Assembly: GCA_020846935.1 (NCBI GenBank) | Contig: JADLCY010000006.1 | Coordinates: forward strand, 1 to 64,000 | Reading direction: 5' to 3' | DNA: 64,000 nucleotides | Source of the DNA: Gemmatimonadaceae bacterium | GTDB lineage: Bacteria; Gemmatimonadota; Gemmatimonadetes; Gemmatimonadales; Gemmatimonadaceae | Shown here: positions 45,435-54,091 of the stretch, in pieces | How positions within the stretch are numbered: position 1 is the first letter of the stretch | Layout: each line of letters starts with the position of its first letter | Program-made: the position numbers and the translations under genes | The notes under the pieces: generated by a model | Told to the model about the DNA's origin: nothing | What the model saw: only the letters and a program-made list of their open reading frames with translations | Database searches by the model: none

Positions 45435-45711
45435 GAGGGCGGCAGTGTGGGGCGTCATTGAGCTGGTGCGTGAGGAAGCTAGCGCGCGTTGCGGCCCGGG
45501 TGGCGTCCACCCGCGACCAGATCTGTGGAAATGACCACTTCCTGACCGGATGTCTTCCGTGTTCGCGCAACTGCCAGCACGTGGTTGGCCAGGGCAACAG
45601 TGTCTCCATCGGCCACAACCCGGAAAGAATGACCACCCGGGCCCCGTGCTCGTCGTTATCCGCGGGCCGGGGTGCCAATGGGGCCCACCGGCGACTAGTT
45701 TGCAGTCACCA

Positions 45712-46212
45712 ATGCAGAACGAAAACAGGCGCCCGGGCCGCCGACGCAGGCGAGGGTCAGGGAAGGGCGCGCAAGAACAGGTATCCTCCGTACCGACAGG
45801 GCGTTACGCCTACGCAGAAACGCGACGCTGGCTGTTGGCCCAGCATGGCCCGACCTGCGCCTACTGCGGTCTCCGGTACGACGAAGGCACGATGACGCTC
45901 GACCACGTGACCCCGCGCAAGGGCCTCACGGCGTACGATCGTCGCGACAACCTCGTCCTCTGCTGCAAGCGCTGCAACAGCGCCAAGGCCGACAAGTCGT
46001 TCGTCGCCTACCTCCTGGCCCAGCGGGGACGCGCCACCAATCTGCTCCGATACGGCGCGCACCTGAGTCACGGCATCGTCGATCTCGTCAAGCACCTGGC
46101 CGGTGGCATGGTGGACGAGGTGTCCGGGAGCATATCGCCGCGCATCGTCTACGGTCCCGACAGCGACGACGACTCGCCGTACCTCGACTCTCCGTACCGC
46201 GAGACGGCCTGA
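45712..46212 (+). CDS. HNH endonuclease-fold protein
   Basis: This 166-residue protein begins with a basic tract (MQNENRRPGRRRRRGSGKG) and contains a compact HNH nuclease core: CAYCGLRYDEG, TLDHVTPRKG and NLVLCCKRCNSAKAD. The two Cys pairs bind zinc, and the DH supplies the catalytic His. The acidic C-terminal region (DSDDDSPYLDSPYRETA) is unusual. A TAGTTT hexamer lies 10 nt before the ATG at 45712, so the transcript may have a very short leader. Its cellular role, repair or restriction-type, is unknown. No methylase is nearby. Confidence 0.85.
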   Translation: MQNENRRPGRRRRRGSGKGAQEQVSSVPTGRYAYAETRRWLLAQHGPTCAYCGLRYDEGTMTLDHVTPRKGLTAYDRRDNLVLCCKRCNSAKADKSFVAYLLAQRGRATNLLRYGAHLSHGIVDLVKHLAGGMVDEVSGSISPRIVYGPDSDDDSPYLDSPYRETA

Positions 46213-46386
46213 GAAGAGCCAGAGGGGAGCGGGTGCGCGGCTGAAAGGGGACTGGCGTCGAAGGAACGCGGTTCGGGGTGACTTGCGGGTGGGGTGACCC
46301 GCCCCAAAGTTCAGCGTCGATGCCGTTCGCGCGCGCGATGCTGACCGCGGAGCGCCGCCAGGATCCGATCCCAGCCCCCTACCCCA

Positions 46387-48015
46387 ATGTTTACCAGACG
46401 CCTTCGTCACGCCCTGCTCGGCGCACTCGCGCTCGGTTGGGCCATTCCGCTCGTCGCTCAGGACGCCAACCCGGCGCCGAATCGTCGGGAGGGCGAAGGG
46501 CCCTTCGACAAGCTGATCATCCGCGGTGCGACCCTGATCGACGGGTCCGGCGGGCCGCCTCGCGGGCCGGTTGATATCGTCATCGAGAAGAACCGGATCA
46601 CGCAGATCGCCGACGTCGGGTACCCGAACCGCCCGATCAACGACGCCCGGCGCCCGAAGGGCCCGGCGCGCGAGATCCAGGCCGAAGGGATGTACGTGAT
46701 GCCCGGCTTCATCGACCTGCACGTGCATACCTGCGGCAAGCCGAAGGCGCCGGATGCCGAGTACTGCTACAAGCTGTGGCTGGCTCACGGCGTGACGACG
46801 GTGCGCGGTGTGCCGTTTGGTGGCTTCGAGTGGTCGCTTTCCGAGACCAAGCGCGCCAACGCAAACGAGATCACCGCCCCCCGCATGGTGAACTGCCAGC
46901 GGCCGGGCAGCGGACGCGCCTGGGGCGGCAAGCCGATCCTCACCGAGGCGGACGCGCGCGCATGGACGCGCTTCGCGAAGGAGCAAGGGGTCGACTGCCT
47001 CAAGGTCGGCGCGCACGATCCGGCCGTGATGAAGGGACTCATGGAGGAAGCGAAGACGCTCGGCATGGGCAGCACGGCGCACCTGGCGCAGACCGGCGTC
47101 GCCAACATGAACGGCGCGGATGCCGTGACGCTCGGCCTCGGGGCGATCACGCACTACTACGGCATCTTCGAGTCGATGTACGAGAACACCGACATCCAGC
47201 CGTATCCGGAGAACTACAACTACAGCGACGAACAGTGGCGCTTTGGGCAGGTCGCGCGGCAGTGGAACCTGGTGAAGCCGCGCAGCGAGAAGTGGAACGC
47301 CTTCCTCAAGTTGCTCAAGGACAACAACGCGACGCTCGACCCGACGATGACGACGTACATGTCGGGCCGCGACCTCATGAAGCGCCGCAACGCCGACTGG
47401 CACGAGCAGTACACGCTGCCGTCGCTCTGGGACTTCTACACGCCCAACCGCGAGAACCACGGCGCGTACTTCTTCAACTGGACGACGTGGGATGAAGTCG
47501 CGTGGAAGAAGTTCTACCAGGTGTGGATGGAGTTCATCAACGACTACAAGAACATGGGCGGCCGCGTGACACCCTCCACCGACGCGGGCTTCATCTACAA
47601 CACGTACGGCTTCAGCTACATCGAGGAGCTGGAGAACTTCCAGGAAGCGGGGTTCCATCCGCTCGAGGTGATCCGTGCGGGCACGCAGCACGCCGCCGAG
47701 GAGCTCAACAAGGCCAGCGGCAAGGCCATCGAGACGGGTATCGTGCGCAATGGCATGCTTGCGGACCTCGTGATCGCTCCGGAGAACCCGATCGCGAACC
47801 TCAAGACGCTCTATGGCTCTGGCTTCCAGCGCCTGAACGACCGCACCGGCAAGGTCGAGCGTGTCGGCGGCGTGCGGTACACCATCAAGGACGGCATCGT
47901 GTACGATGCGAAGAAGCTGCTCGCCGACGTCGCCGCGATGGTCGACCGGCAGAAGAAGGAGCGCGGGATCAGCCGCCTTCCGGTGGCCGCGTTCGTTCCC
48001 GAGGAGGATCGGTAG
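46387..48015 (+). CDS. Exported amidohydrolase
   Basis: This 542-residue enzyme has a signal peptide (MFTRRLRHALLGALALGWAI, cleaved after LVAQ). The metal-dependent hydrolase core opens with LIDGSGGPPRGPVDIVIEKN and the first-strand DLHVHT. Further metal-site candidates are STAHLAQTG, GAITHYYG and the Asp in TPSTDAGF. The C-terminal extension MLADLVIAPENPIANL closes the small beta domain. Imidazolonepropionase/dihydroorotase-like family. It belongs to the exported hydrolase set. The substrate cannot be read from the sequence. Confidence 0.87.
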   Translation: MFTRRLRHALLGALALGWAIPLVAQDANPAPNRREGEGPFDKLIIRGATLIDGSGGPPRGPVDIVIEKNRITQIADVGYPNRPINDARRPKGPAREIQAEGMYVMPGFIDLHVHTCGKPKAPDAEYCYKLWLAHGVTTVRGVPFGGFEWSLSETKRANANEITAPRMVNCQRPGSGRAWGGKPILTEADARAWTRFAKEQGVDCLKVGAHDPAVMKGLMEEAKTLGMGSTAHLAQTGVANMNGADAVTLGLGAITHYYGIFESMYENTDIQPYPENYNYSDEQWRFGQVARQWNLVKPRSEKWNAFLKLLKDNNATLDPTMTTYMSGRDLMKRRNADWHEQYTLPSLWDFYTPNRENHGAYFFNWTTWDEVAWKKFYQVWMEFINDYKNMGGRVTPSTDAGFIYNTYGFSYIEELENFQEAGFHPLEVIRAGTQHAAEELNKASGKAIETGIVRNGMLADLVIAPENPIANLKTLYGSGFQRLNDRTGKVERVGGVRYTIKDGIVYDAKKLLADVAAMVDRQKKERGISRLPVAAFVPEEDR

Positions 48016-48189
48016 CGCGATTGTCCGCTGGCGATCCGCCAGCAGATGCGCAATCGGACGGGGGTGGGCGCCATGCGGCGTCTGCCCCCGTCGGCGTTTC
48101 AATCCCGTGCCGATGCGCGAGGCTCACGGTGGCCAGCGTGTGTCCGGCGCGCTAACGTTAGGCATCCTCCCTCCCGGAGCGCCTGGCCC

Positions 48190-49200
48190 ATGCTGGAATC
48201 TCTCCCCGCCCTCGGCCTCGGGGCCGTGGTCGGGGCCATCCTCGCCTGGCTCTGGCTGCGCTCGCGTCACCTCGCCACGATCGCCGCGCTCCGCGCCGAG
48301 CGGGACACCGAACGACGCTTTGCCGAGGAACGGCGCGCTCAGGCCGAGCGGACCGATACGGTCCTCGCGCAACTGGCGACACTTGGCGATACCCATCGCG
48401 ACCTCTCCAGCCAGACGCAGCACCTGCTCGATACCATGCGCAGCCCCGTCGTGCGCGGGCAGTGGGGCGAGCTGCAGCTGCGGCGCGTGTGCGAGCTGGC
48501 ACAGATGACGGAGCACGTCGATTTCGTCGTGCAGGAAACAGTCTGGTCGGGCGAGGGACGGCTTCGGCCGGACCTTACCGTGCTCATGCCCGGCGGCCGC
48601 TCGGTCGTGATCGACGCGAAAGCCCCGATGGCTGCGTGGCTCGAGGCAATGGAGGCGCCTGACGAGGCTGCGCGCGTCGATGCGCTCCGGCGCCATGCCC
48701 GCCACGTGAAGGACCACATCACACGGCTCGCGGCCCGAGGGTACTGGGAGCAGTTCGCGGAATCGCCCGAATTCGTGGTGCTGTTCCTCCCGGGCGAGGC
48801 GCTCTTCAGTGCCGCGCTGCAGTACGACGCCGGTCTGGTGGAGCATGGCGTGGAGCGCGGAGTGATCCTCGCCAGCCCGACCACGCTCATCGCGCTGCTG
48901 CGGGTCGTCGGTCTCGGATGGGCTCGGCAACGGATCGCTCGCGACGCGGACGAAATCCGCGAACTGGGCGTCGAGCTGCACGGCCGACTCGAGACGTGGG
49001 CCGGTCACGTGAACGACGTCCGCCGGGGACTGGAGAAGGCGATCGATGCGTACAACCGAAGCGTCGGCTCGCTGGAGCATCGCGTTCTGCCGCAGGCCCG
49101 TCGCTTTGGATGGCTCAGCGGTGCCGGGGATGGCGCCACGCCCGAGCTGCGCCCGCTGGTCGCGAGTTGGCGCGAGGCCGAGCCACCTCCCACGCCGTAA
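48190..49200 (+). CDS. rmuC: RmuC-family protein
   Basis: This 336-residue protein has one N-terminal transmembrane helix (LPALGLGAVVGAILAWLWLR), then a coiled-coil (about 25-70), then the RmuC nuclease-like core. The core shows RGQWGELQLRRVCELAQM, RPDLTVLMPGGRSVVIDAKAPM and EFVVLFLPGEALFSAALQ. In E. coli, RmuC limits certain inversion events at short inverted repeats and has a PD-(D/E)XK-like domain. The ATG at 48190 is preferred because it begins the helix. CTAACGTTAG, overlapping a GTTAGG motif, lies 30 bp upstream. Confidence 0.88.
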   Translation: MLESLPALGLGAVVGAILAWLWLRSRHLATIAALRAERDTERRFAEERRAQAERTDTVLAQLATLGDTHRDLSSQTQHLLDTMRSPVVRGQWGELQLRRVCELAQMTEHVDFVVQETVWSGEGRLRPDLTVLMPGGRSVVIDAKAPMAAWLEAMEAPDEAARVDALRRHARHVKDHITRLAARGYWEQFAESPEFVVLFLPGEALFSAALQYDAGLVEHGVERGVILASPTTLIALLRVVGLGWARQRIARDADEIRELGVELHGRLETWAGHVNDVRRGLEKAIDAYNRSVGSLEHRVLPQARRFGWLSGAGDGATPELRPLVASWREAEPPPTP

Positions 49201-49265
49201 GGGCTCGACGGCTCGATGCACGGGCCGCACATTGGCCGCCAGTCACCCCTTGCCACGGAGCCGAC

Positions 49266-50567
49266 ATGCTGACCCGCCGTACCTTTCTCGCCACGTCCAC
49301 GGTTGCCGCCGCCGGCGCCGCCTGCGCTCCGCGGAGCGGTGAAGCGTCCGCGCAGGATGGTGCGTCGAGCACGGACCTTCCACCGGCGATCGCAGCTCTG
49401 ACACCGATGAAGGAGGGTGTCGTGCCGATCTCGGTGGACGAGCGCAAGGCTCGACTGGAGAAGGCGCGTCGGCTCATGACCGAGAACGGACTGAGTGCCA
49501 TCATGCTCACCGGCGGCACGTCCATGGTCTACTTCACGGGCATGCGCTGGGGGAACTCCGAGCGCATGACCTGCGCCATCGTGCCCGCCAGGGGCAACGC
49601 TTTCATCGTCACGCCCAAGTTCGAGGAAGAGCGCACGCTCGAGCAGGCGCGACTCGGCCCGTTAGGCAGCGAGACGCGCGTCCTGACCTGGGAAGAGCAC
49701 GAGAGTCCCTACGAACGCGTGGCCCAGGGTCTGCGCGACCTCGGCGTCTCCACGGGTGCGATCGGGATCGAAGAGACCGTCAAGTACGTCTTCAGCGCCG
49801 GCGTCGGCGCCGCTGCCCCAGGGATTCGCATTGCGTCCGGTACCCCGGTGACCGCGGGTTGCCGCATGGTGAAGGATGCGCACGAACTCGCGCTCATGCG
49901 CCACGCGTCGCAGGTGACGCTCAAGGCCTACGAAGCCGCATGGAAGTCACTCAAGGAGGGCATGACCCAGAGCGACTTCGCGCGCCTCGTTTCCCAGGCG
50001 CATGAACGGCTCGGCTACACCGGTGGTGCAGGCGTGCAGGTCGGCGAGTTCTCGGCGCTGCCGCACGGGTCGGTGACGCCGCAGGTCGTCCGCGAGGGAA
50101 GCATCCTGCTCATCGACGGCGGATGCTCGGTCGAAGGCTACGCGTCGGATCTCTCGCGCACCTTCGTGCTGGGCAAGCCGACGGACAAGATGAAGGCCGT
50201 GTTCGATCTCGAGTTCAAGGCGCAGAGCGCGGCGCTCGCGGCCGCACGCCCGGGCGTGGAGTGCCAGGCCGTCGACGCGGCGGCACGCAAGGTCATCGTG
50301 GATGGTGGCTACGGGCCGGACTACAAGTACTTCTCCCACCGCGTCGGACACGGGATGGGCATGGACGGGCACGAATGGCCGTACCTCACGCGCGGCAACA
50401 CGCTCAAGCTCGTGCCGGGGATGACGTTCTCCGACGAGCCGGGGATCTACATCCCCGGAGAGTTCGGTATCCGGCTCGAAGACGACATGGTCATCACCGA
50501 AAACGGCGCGGAGCTGTTCACGCCGCAGAGCCCGAGCCTGGAACAGCCGTTCGCAACCACGGCTTGA
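49266..50567 (+). CDS. Tat-exported M24 peptidase (Xaa-Pro dipeptidase-like)
   Basis: This 433-residue metallopeptidase starts with a twin-arginine signal (MLTRRTFLATSTVAAAGAAC), with a Cys that may be lipidated. The creatinase-like N-domain is followed by the pita-bread fold with metal ligands LIDGGCSVEGYASDLSRT (two Asp), RVGHGMGMDGHE (His), FSDEPGIYIP (Glu) and RLEDDMVI (Glu). It should cleave Xaa-Pro or related peptides outside the cytoplasm. The ATG at 49266 opens the signal. Leu-Gly at 49660-49667 is encoded in the GTTAGG motif. Confidence 0.9.
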   Translation: MLTRRTFLATSTVAAAGAACAPRSGEASAQDGASSTDLPPAIAALTPMKEGVVPISVDERKARLEKARRLMTENGLSAIMLTGGTSMVYFTGMRWGNSERMTCAIVPARGNAFIVTPKFEEERTLEQARLGPLGSETRVLTWEEHESPYERVAQGLRDLGVSTGAIGIEETVKYVFSAGVGAAAPGIRIASGTPVTAGCRMVKDAHELALMRHASQVTLKAYEAAWKSLKEGMTQSDFARLVSQAHERLGYTGGAGVQVGEFSALPHGSVTPQVVREGSILLIDGGCSVEGYASDLSRTFVLGKPTDKMKAVFDLEFKAQSAALAAARPGVECQAVDAAARKVIVDGGYGPDYKYFSHRVGHGMGMDGHEWPYLTRGNTLKLVPGMTFSDEPGIYIPGEFGIRLEDDMVITENGAELFTPQSPSLEQPFATTA

Positions 50568-50772
50568 TCCAGGGTCAGCGCCCAGCCCGCGCGTCGATTT
50601 CGCCATGGCGACGTCGACGCGCGGAGCGGGACAGGGCGCCGGCCAGATGCTGGCGCGCATCCCTGCGTTGATCACGAAGGCCAGCGGGATCCGCGGCACG
50701 GCGGCTGACAGTCGCCAGCGACGACTGGCACGGCAGCATCAGGTCGACGCGTACGTCGTGCCTGTGCGTCTC

Positions 50773-52239
50773 TCAGCGGCCGTAGAGCCGGACCAGGGTC
50801 TGCAGCCTGGCGCGGATTTCTGGCGTGAGCTGCTCCCATCGAAAACGGAATCTCCAATTGCCATGCTGCCGGCCCGGGAAGTTCATCCGGGCCTCGGCGC
50901 CGAGGCCGAGCACGTCTTGCATCGGCACGAGCGCCGTGTCGGCGACCGAGGCAAACGCGGAGCGGATCAACGACCAGTGCATCTCGCGCCCGTCGGTGTC
51001 GAGGTACTGCATCGCGAACGCCTTTTCCTTCGCGATGGCTTCGGCTGATCGGGTGGAATCGCCGGCGCCGTTGGCGTGCCACCACCCCAGGGTCGTGTCG
51101 TTGTCGTGCGTGCCCGTGTAAACGACCCGTTCGCGTGGGTAGTTGTGCGGCAGGAACTCGTTGGCGTGCCCGTCGGCCCCAAACGCAAACTGCAGTATGC
51201 TCATACCGGGAAAGCGGCAGCGTTCACGGAGCGCTTCCACGGCCGGGGTGATCATCCCGAGGTTCTCGGCAACGATGGGCAAGGGGCCGAGTGCCTCGGC
51301 GATCGCGTCGAAGAGTTCGGCGCCAGGTCCAGGCACCCACTGGCCGTCGACCGCCGTCACCGCGTCGCCCGGAACTTCCCAGTAGGACTCGAAGCCGCGG
51401 AAGTGATCGATGCGAACCAGGTCGAACTCCGCGAACGCCGACTTCATGCGACGAATCCACCAGGCGTAGCCCGTCCGACGGGCGGCTTCCCAATCGTAGA
51501 GAGGGTTCCCCCAGAGCTGGCCCGTGGCGCTGAAGTAGTCCGGTGGAACGCCGGCCTGCACGCGGAGGCTGCCGTCATCGTTGAGCTGGAACAGTTCCTG
51601 ATGCGCCCATACGTCCGCGGAATCGTGGGCGACATAGATCGGCAGGTCGCCCATGATGCGGATGCCGCGTTCCGCCGCGGCGCGTTTGAGGGCCCCGAAC
51701 TGATGGAAAAACAGGTACTGCTCGACCTGTAGCGCCTCGATGCGGGGGCGCAGCCGTTCGCGCCAGTCGGTCAGGGAGACGGGGTCGCGGTGCGCCGCGC
51801 CATGTTCCCATCGGTGCCAGACGGCGCCCTCGTGCGCCTCCTTGAGCGCCATGAACAACGCGAAGTCCCCGAGCCAGTCCGCATGCGTTGTCGCGAAGGC
51901 TCGATACGCATCGTCAGGGGTGAAAGCGGCGACCGCCTCGGCAAGGAGTCGACGTTTGTGAGGAATGACCCGATCGAAGTCGACGACGTCGGTAGAGGAC
52001 GCTCCTGCCGCGCCCGCGGCGTGGATGAGCAGCGGATTGCCCGCGAAGGCGGAGAAACATTGATACGGCGAGTCGCCAAATCCCGTAGGCCCGAGCGGCA
52101 ACATCTGCCAGATCTTCAAGCCTGCATCTGCGAGGATATCCAGAAAGCGATGCGCCTCAGGTCCGAGATCACCGATGCCGTGTGGTCCCGGCAGTGAAGT
52201 CGGGTGGAGCAGGATGCCGGCAGCTCTGGGAAATCTCAT
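50773..52239 (-). CDS. malQ: 4-alpha-glucanotransferase (GH77 amylomaltase)
   Basis: This 488-residue enzyme moves alpha-1,4-glucan segments in maltodextrin and glycogen metabolism. Signatures are AAGILLHPTSLPGPHGIGDLG, YQCFSAFAGNPLLI and GDLPIYVAHDSADVWAH. The nucleophile region is FDLVRIDHFRGFESYW, the acid/base region is LPIVAENLGMITP, and THDNDT also follows. The ATG at 52237-52239 gives MRFPRAAG; the upstream frame lacks conserved residues. The gene stands alone, with no glycogen genes nearby. Confidence 0.94.
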   Translation of the reverse strand: MRFPRAAGILLHPTSLPGPHGIGDLGPEAHRFLDILADAGLKIWQMLPLGPTGFGDSPYQCFSAFAGNPLLIHAAGAAGASSTDVVDFDRVIPHKRRLLAEAVAAFTPDDAYRAFATTHADWLGDFALFMALKEAHEGAVWHRWEHGAAHRDPVSLTDWRERLRPRIEALQVEQYLFFHQFGALKRAAAERGIRIMGDLPIYVAHDSADVWAHQELFQLNDDGSLRVQAGVPPDYFSATGQLWGNPLYDWEAARRTGYAWWIRRMKSAFAEFDLVRIDHFRGFESYWEVPGDAVTAVDGQWVPGPGAELFDAIAEALGPLPIVAENLGMITPAVEALRERCRFPGMSILQFAFGADGHANEFLPHNYPRERVVYTGTHDNDTTLGWWHANGAGDSTRSAEAIAKEKAFAMQYLDTDGREMHWSLIRSAFASVADTALVPMQDVLGLGAEARMNFPGRQHGNWRFRFRWEQLTPEIRARLQTLVRLYGR

Positions 52240-52727
52240 GCGATGGGACGCGCGCGACGTGGGAAGCAGACCAGCGCGGAATGGGCGCGCGGAGGCAGCG
52301 GACGAGTCATTACGGAAGTACTTGCTTCGCATGAAGTTCCGATGTCAAGCATAACGAGGCAATCAGCGAGTGATCCCGGTACACCGAGTGCGTCAGGTGA
52401 GGCGATCATCAGAGGACTTTGGTCAACGGTGCGGCCTGCGGCCGGAATGTGGAGATCCTGCAGACGGCTATGAGACGGCGGGGCGGCAGAATGTCTGTGG
52501 ATTCACGAGGACAACAGTCCGACGCCGTCGTCAGTCGGGTGCGGTGCATCCATGGTGCACGTGCCCATGTTGCAGGGGTAAGGGGTATGGCGGCGGCGTC
52601 CGGACCCCCTCGAGTCAGTCGGCGCGCTCTCGCGTCGGAATAGGGTAGAGGCGTCGCGGCCCTTGCCGCGTGGTGGCCCGCTCACCAGCGTTCGCACGGC
52701 CCTCACGTCCTCCCTCTCCGCCCTCCC
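52240..52727. other. Divergent gap, AT-richer core
   Basis: These 488 bp lie between malQ and the dipeptidase gene. The part from about 52305 to 52400 is clearly richer in A and T than its surroundings and is the best candidate for promoters in both directions. No gene, structured RNA or clear -35/-10 pair was recognised. Short open frames show no domain. Confidence 0.45.
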
Positions 52728-53990
52728 ATGTCATTTGGTCGCTCTGTCGCCGCCACGGCGCTCCTTTCCGGCGCGCTCACCCTCCAGGCTCAGCAGCCCG
52801 ATGCCGCGCTCGTGGCACGTGCCCGGGCCATCCATGATCGAGTCATCACCCTCGATACCCACGTCGACTTCAACCCGGGTCAGTTCACGGCTACCAAGCC
52901 GAACTACACGGATCGTCTCAACACCCAGGTCAACCTCCCGAAGATGAAGGAGGGCGGGCTCGACGCCGTCTTCTTCTCCATCTTCGTGGGTCAGGGACCG
53001 CTCACGCCCGAAGGGTTCGCGCGCGCCCACGCCGCTGACATCGAGAAGTTCGAGGCGGTGCGCCGCCTGGCCACCGAGCTCGCGCCCGACCGGATAGAGA
53101 TCGCGCTCACCGCGGCCGACGTCACCCGCATCGCGGCCAAGGGCAAGAAGGTGGCCCTGATGGGCGTTGAGAACGGCTACGGCATCGGGAACGACCTCGC
53201 GAACGTGAAGAAGTTCTACGACCTCGGCGCCCGCTACATGTCGCTCGCCCACAACGGGCACTCGCAGCTCTCCGATTCCAACACGGGTGAGCGCGACAAC
53301 CAGTGGATGTGGAACGGGCTCTCACCGCTCGGCAAGCAGGTCATCGCCGAGATGAATCGCCTGGGCATCATGGTCGACATCTCACACCCGTCCAAGGCGT
53401 CGAACATGCAGGCGATGGCGCTCTCGAAGGCGCCGGTGATCGCGTCGCACTCCGCCGTTCGTGCGCTCTGCGATGTGAGCCGCAACCTGGATGACGAAGA
53501 ACTCCGGGCGCTCGCGAAGAACGGCGGCGTGGTGCAGATGGTGGCGTTCAATTCCTACGTGAAGAAGGCGCCGCCCGATTCGCCCGAGCGGACGAAGGCG
53601 ATGGCTGACTTGCGCACCGAGTTCGGCGTCGCGGGCGGCGGTCCCGGCGGCATGGCCGGCCTCGACTCCACCAGGCGCGCGGCATTCATGCAGCGGATGC
53701 AGGCACTCAACGCCAAGTTCCCGCCGCCGCCGCGTGCCACGGTCAAGGACTTCGTGGACCACATCGACTACGCGGTCAAGCTCATCGGGATCGACCACGT
53801 CGGCATCAGCTCGGACTTTGACGGCGGTGGCGGTGTGGATGGCTGGAACGATGCGACGGAAACTCCGAACGTCACGATCGAACTCGTTCGCCGCGGCTAC
53901 ACCGAGGAGCAGATCCGCAAGCTGTGGAGCGGCAACCTGCTGCGCGTGATGGCCGAAGTCGAGAAGGTCGCAAAGCAATCGCGAAGCTGA
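52728..53990 (+). CDS. Exported M19 membrane dipeptidase
   Basis: This 420-residue zinc dipeptidase of the renal dipeptidase family has a signal peptide (ATALLSGALTLQAQ). Metal-binding sites include LDTHVDFN, the Glu of MGVENGYGIG, and the conserved YMSLAHNGHSQLSDS. MVDISHPSK, VIASHSAVRALCDVSRN and HVGISSDFDGGGG follow. It hydrolyses dipeptides, including D-containing ones in some members. It adds to the exported peptidase set of the window. Two hairpins follow its stop. Confidence 0.93.
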   Translation: MSFGRSVAATALLSGALTLQAQQPDAALVARARAIHDRVITLDTHVDFNPGQFTATKPNYTDRLNTQVNLPKMKEGGLDAVFFSIFVGQGPLTPEGFARAHAADIEKFEAVRRLATELAPDRIEIALTAADVTRIAAKGKKVALMGVENGYGIGNDLANVKKFYDLGARYMSLAHNGHSQLSDSNTGERDNQWMWNGLSPLGKQVIAEMNRLGIMVDISHPSKASNMQAMALSKAPVIASHSAVRALCDVSRNLDDEELRALAKNGGVVQMVAFNSYVKKAPPDSPERTKAMADLRTEFGVAGGGPGGMAGLDSTRRAAFMQRMQALNAKFPPPPRATVKDFVDHIDYAVKLIGIDHVGISSDFDGGGGVDGWNDATETPNVTIELVRRGYTEEQIRKLWSGNLLRVMAEVEKVAKQSRS

Positions 53991-54002
53991 GCACGTTGAA
54001 CG

Positions 54003-54064
54003 ACCCGGCGCGTGCCGGGTGAGCAGTCCAGGGTGAGGGTTGCATGCCTTCGCCCTGGATTGCT
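54003..54064. terminator. Double hairpin between convergent peptidase genes
   Basis: ACCCGGC (54003-54009) and GCCGGGT (54014-54020) form a perfect 7-bp stem. Then AGCAGTCCAGGG (54022-54033) and CCCTGGATTGCT (54053-54064) form a 12-bp stem with one wobble. They fill the gap between the M19 and M16 genes and may terminate both. No T-tract is present. Confidence 0.55.
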
Positions 54065-54091
54065 CCGCGATACGCAGCCTTTGTTCTCGCC

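Noticed and set aside
44163-45678. 455-residue minus-strand frame overlapping the hydrolase and small exported protein
   Set aside because: It runs in another frame through two supported genes and is Arg-rich without motifs.
45757-48102. 781-residue minus-strand frame across HNH and amidohydrolase genes
   Set aside because: It spans two real genes and their gap without any recognisable motif.
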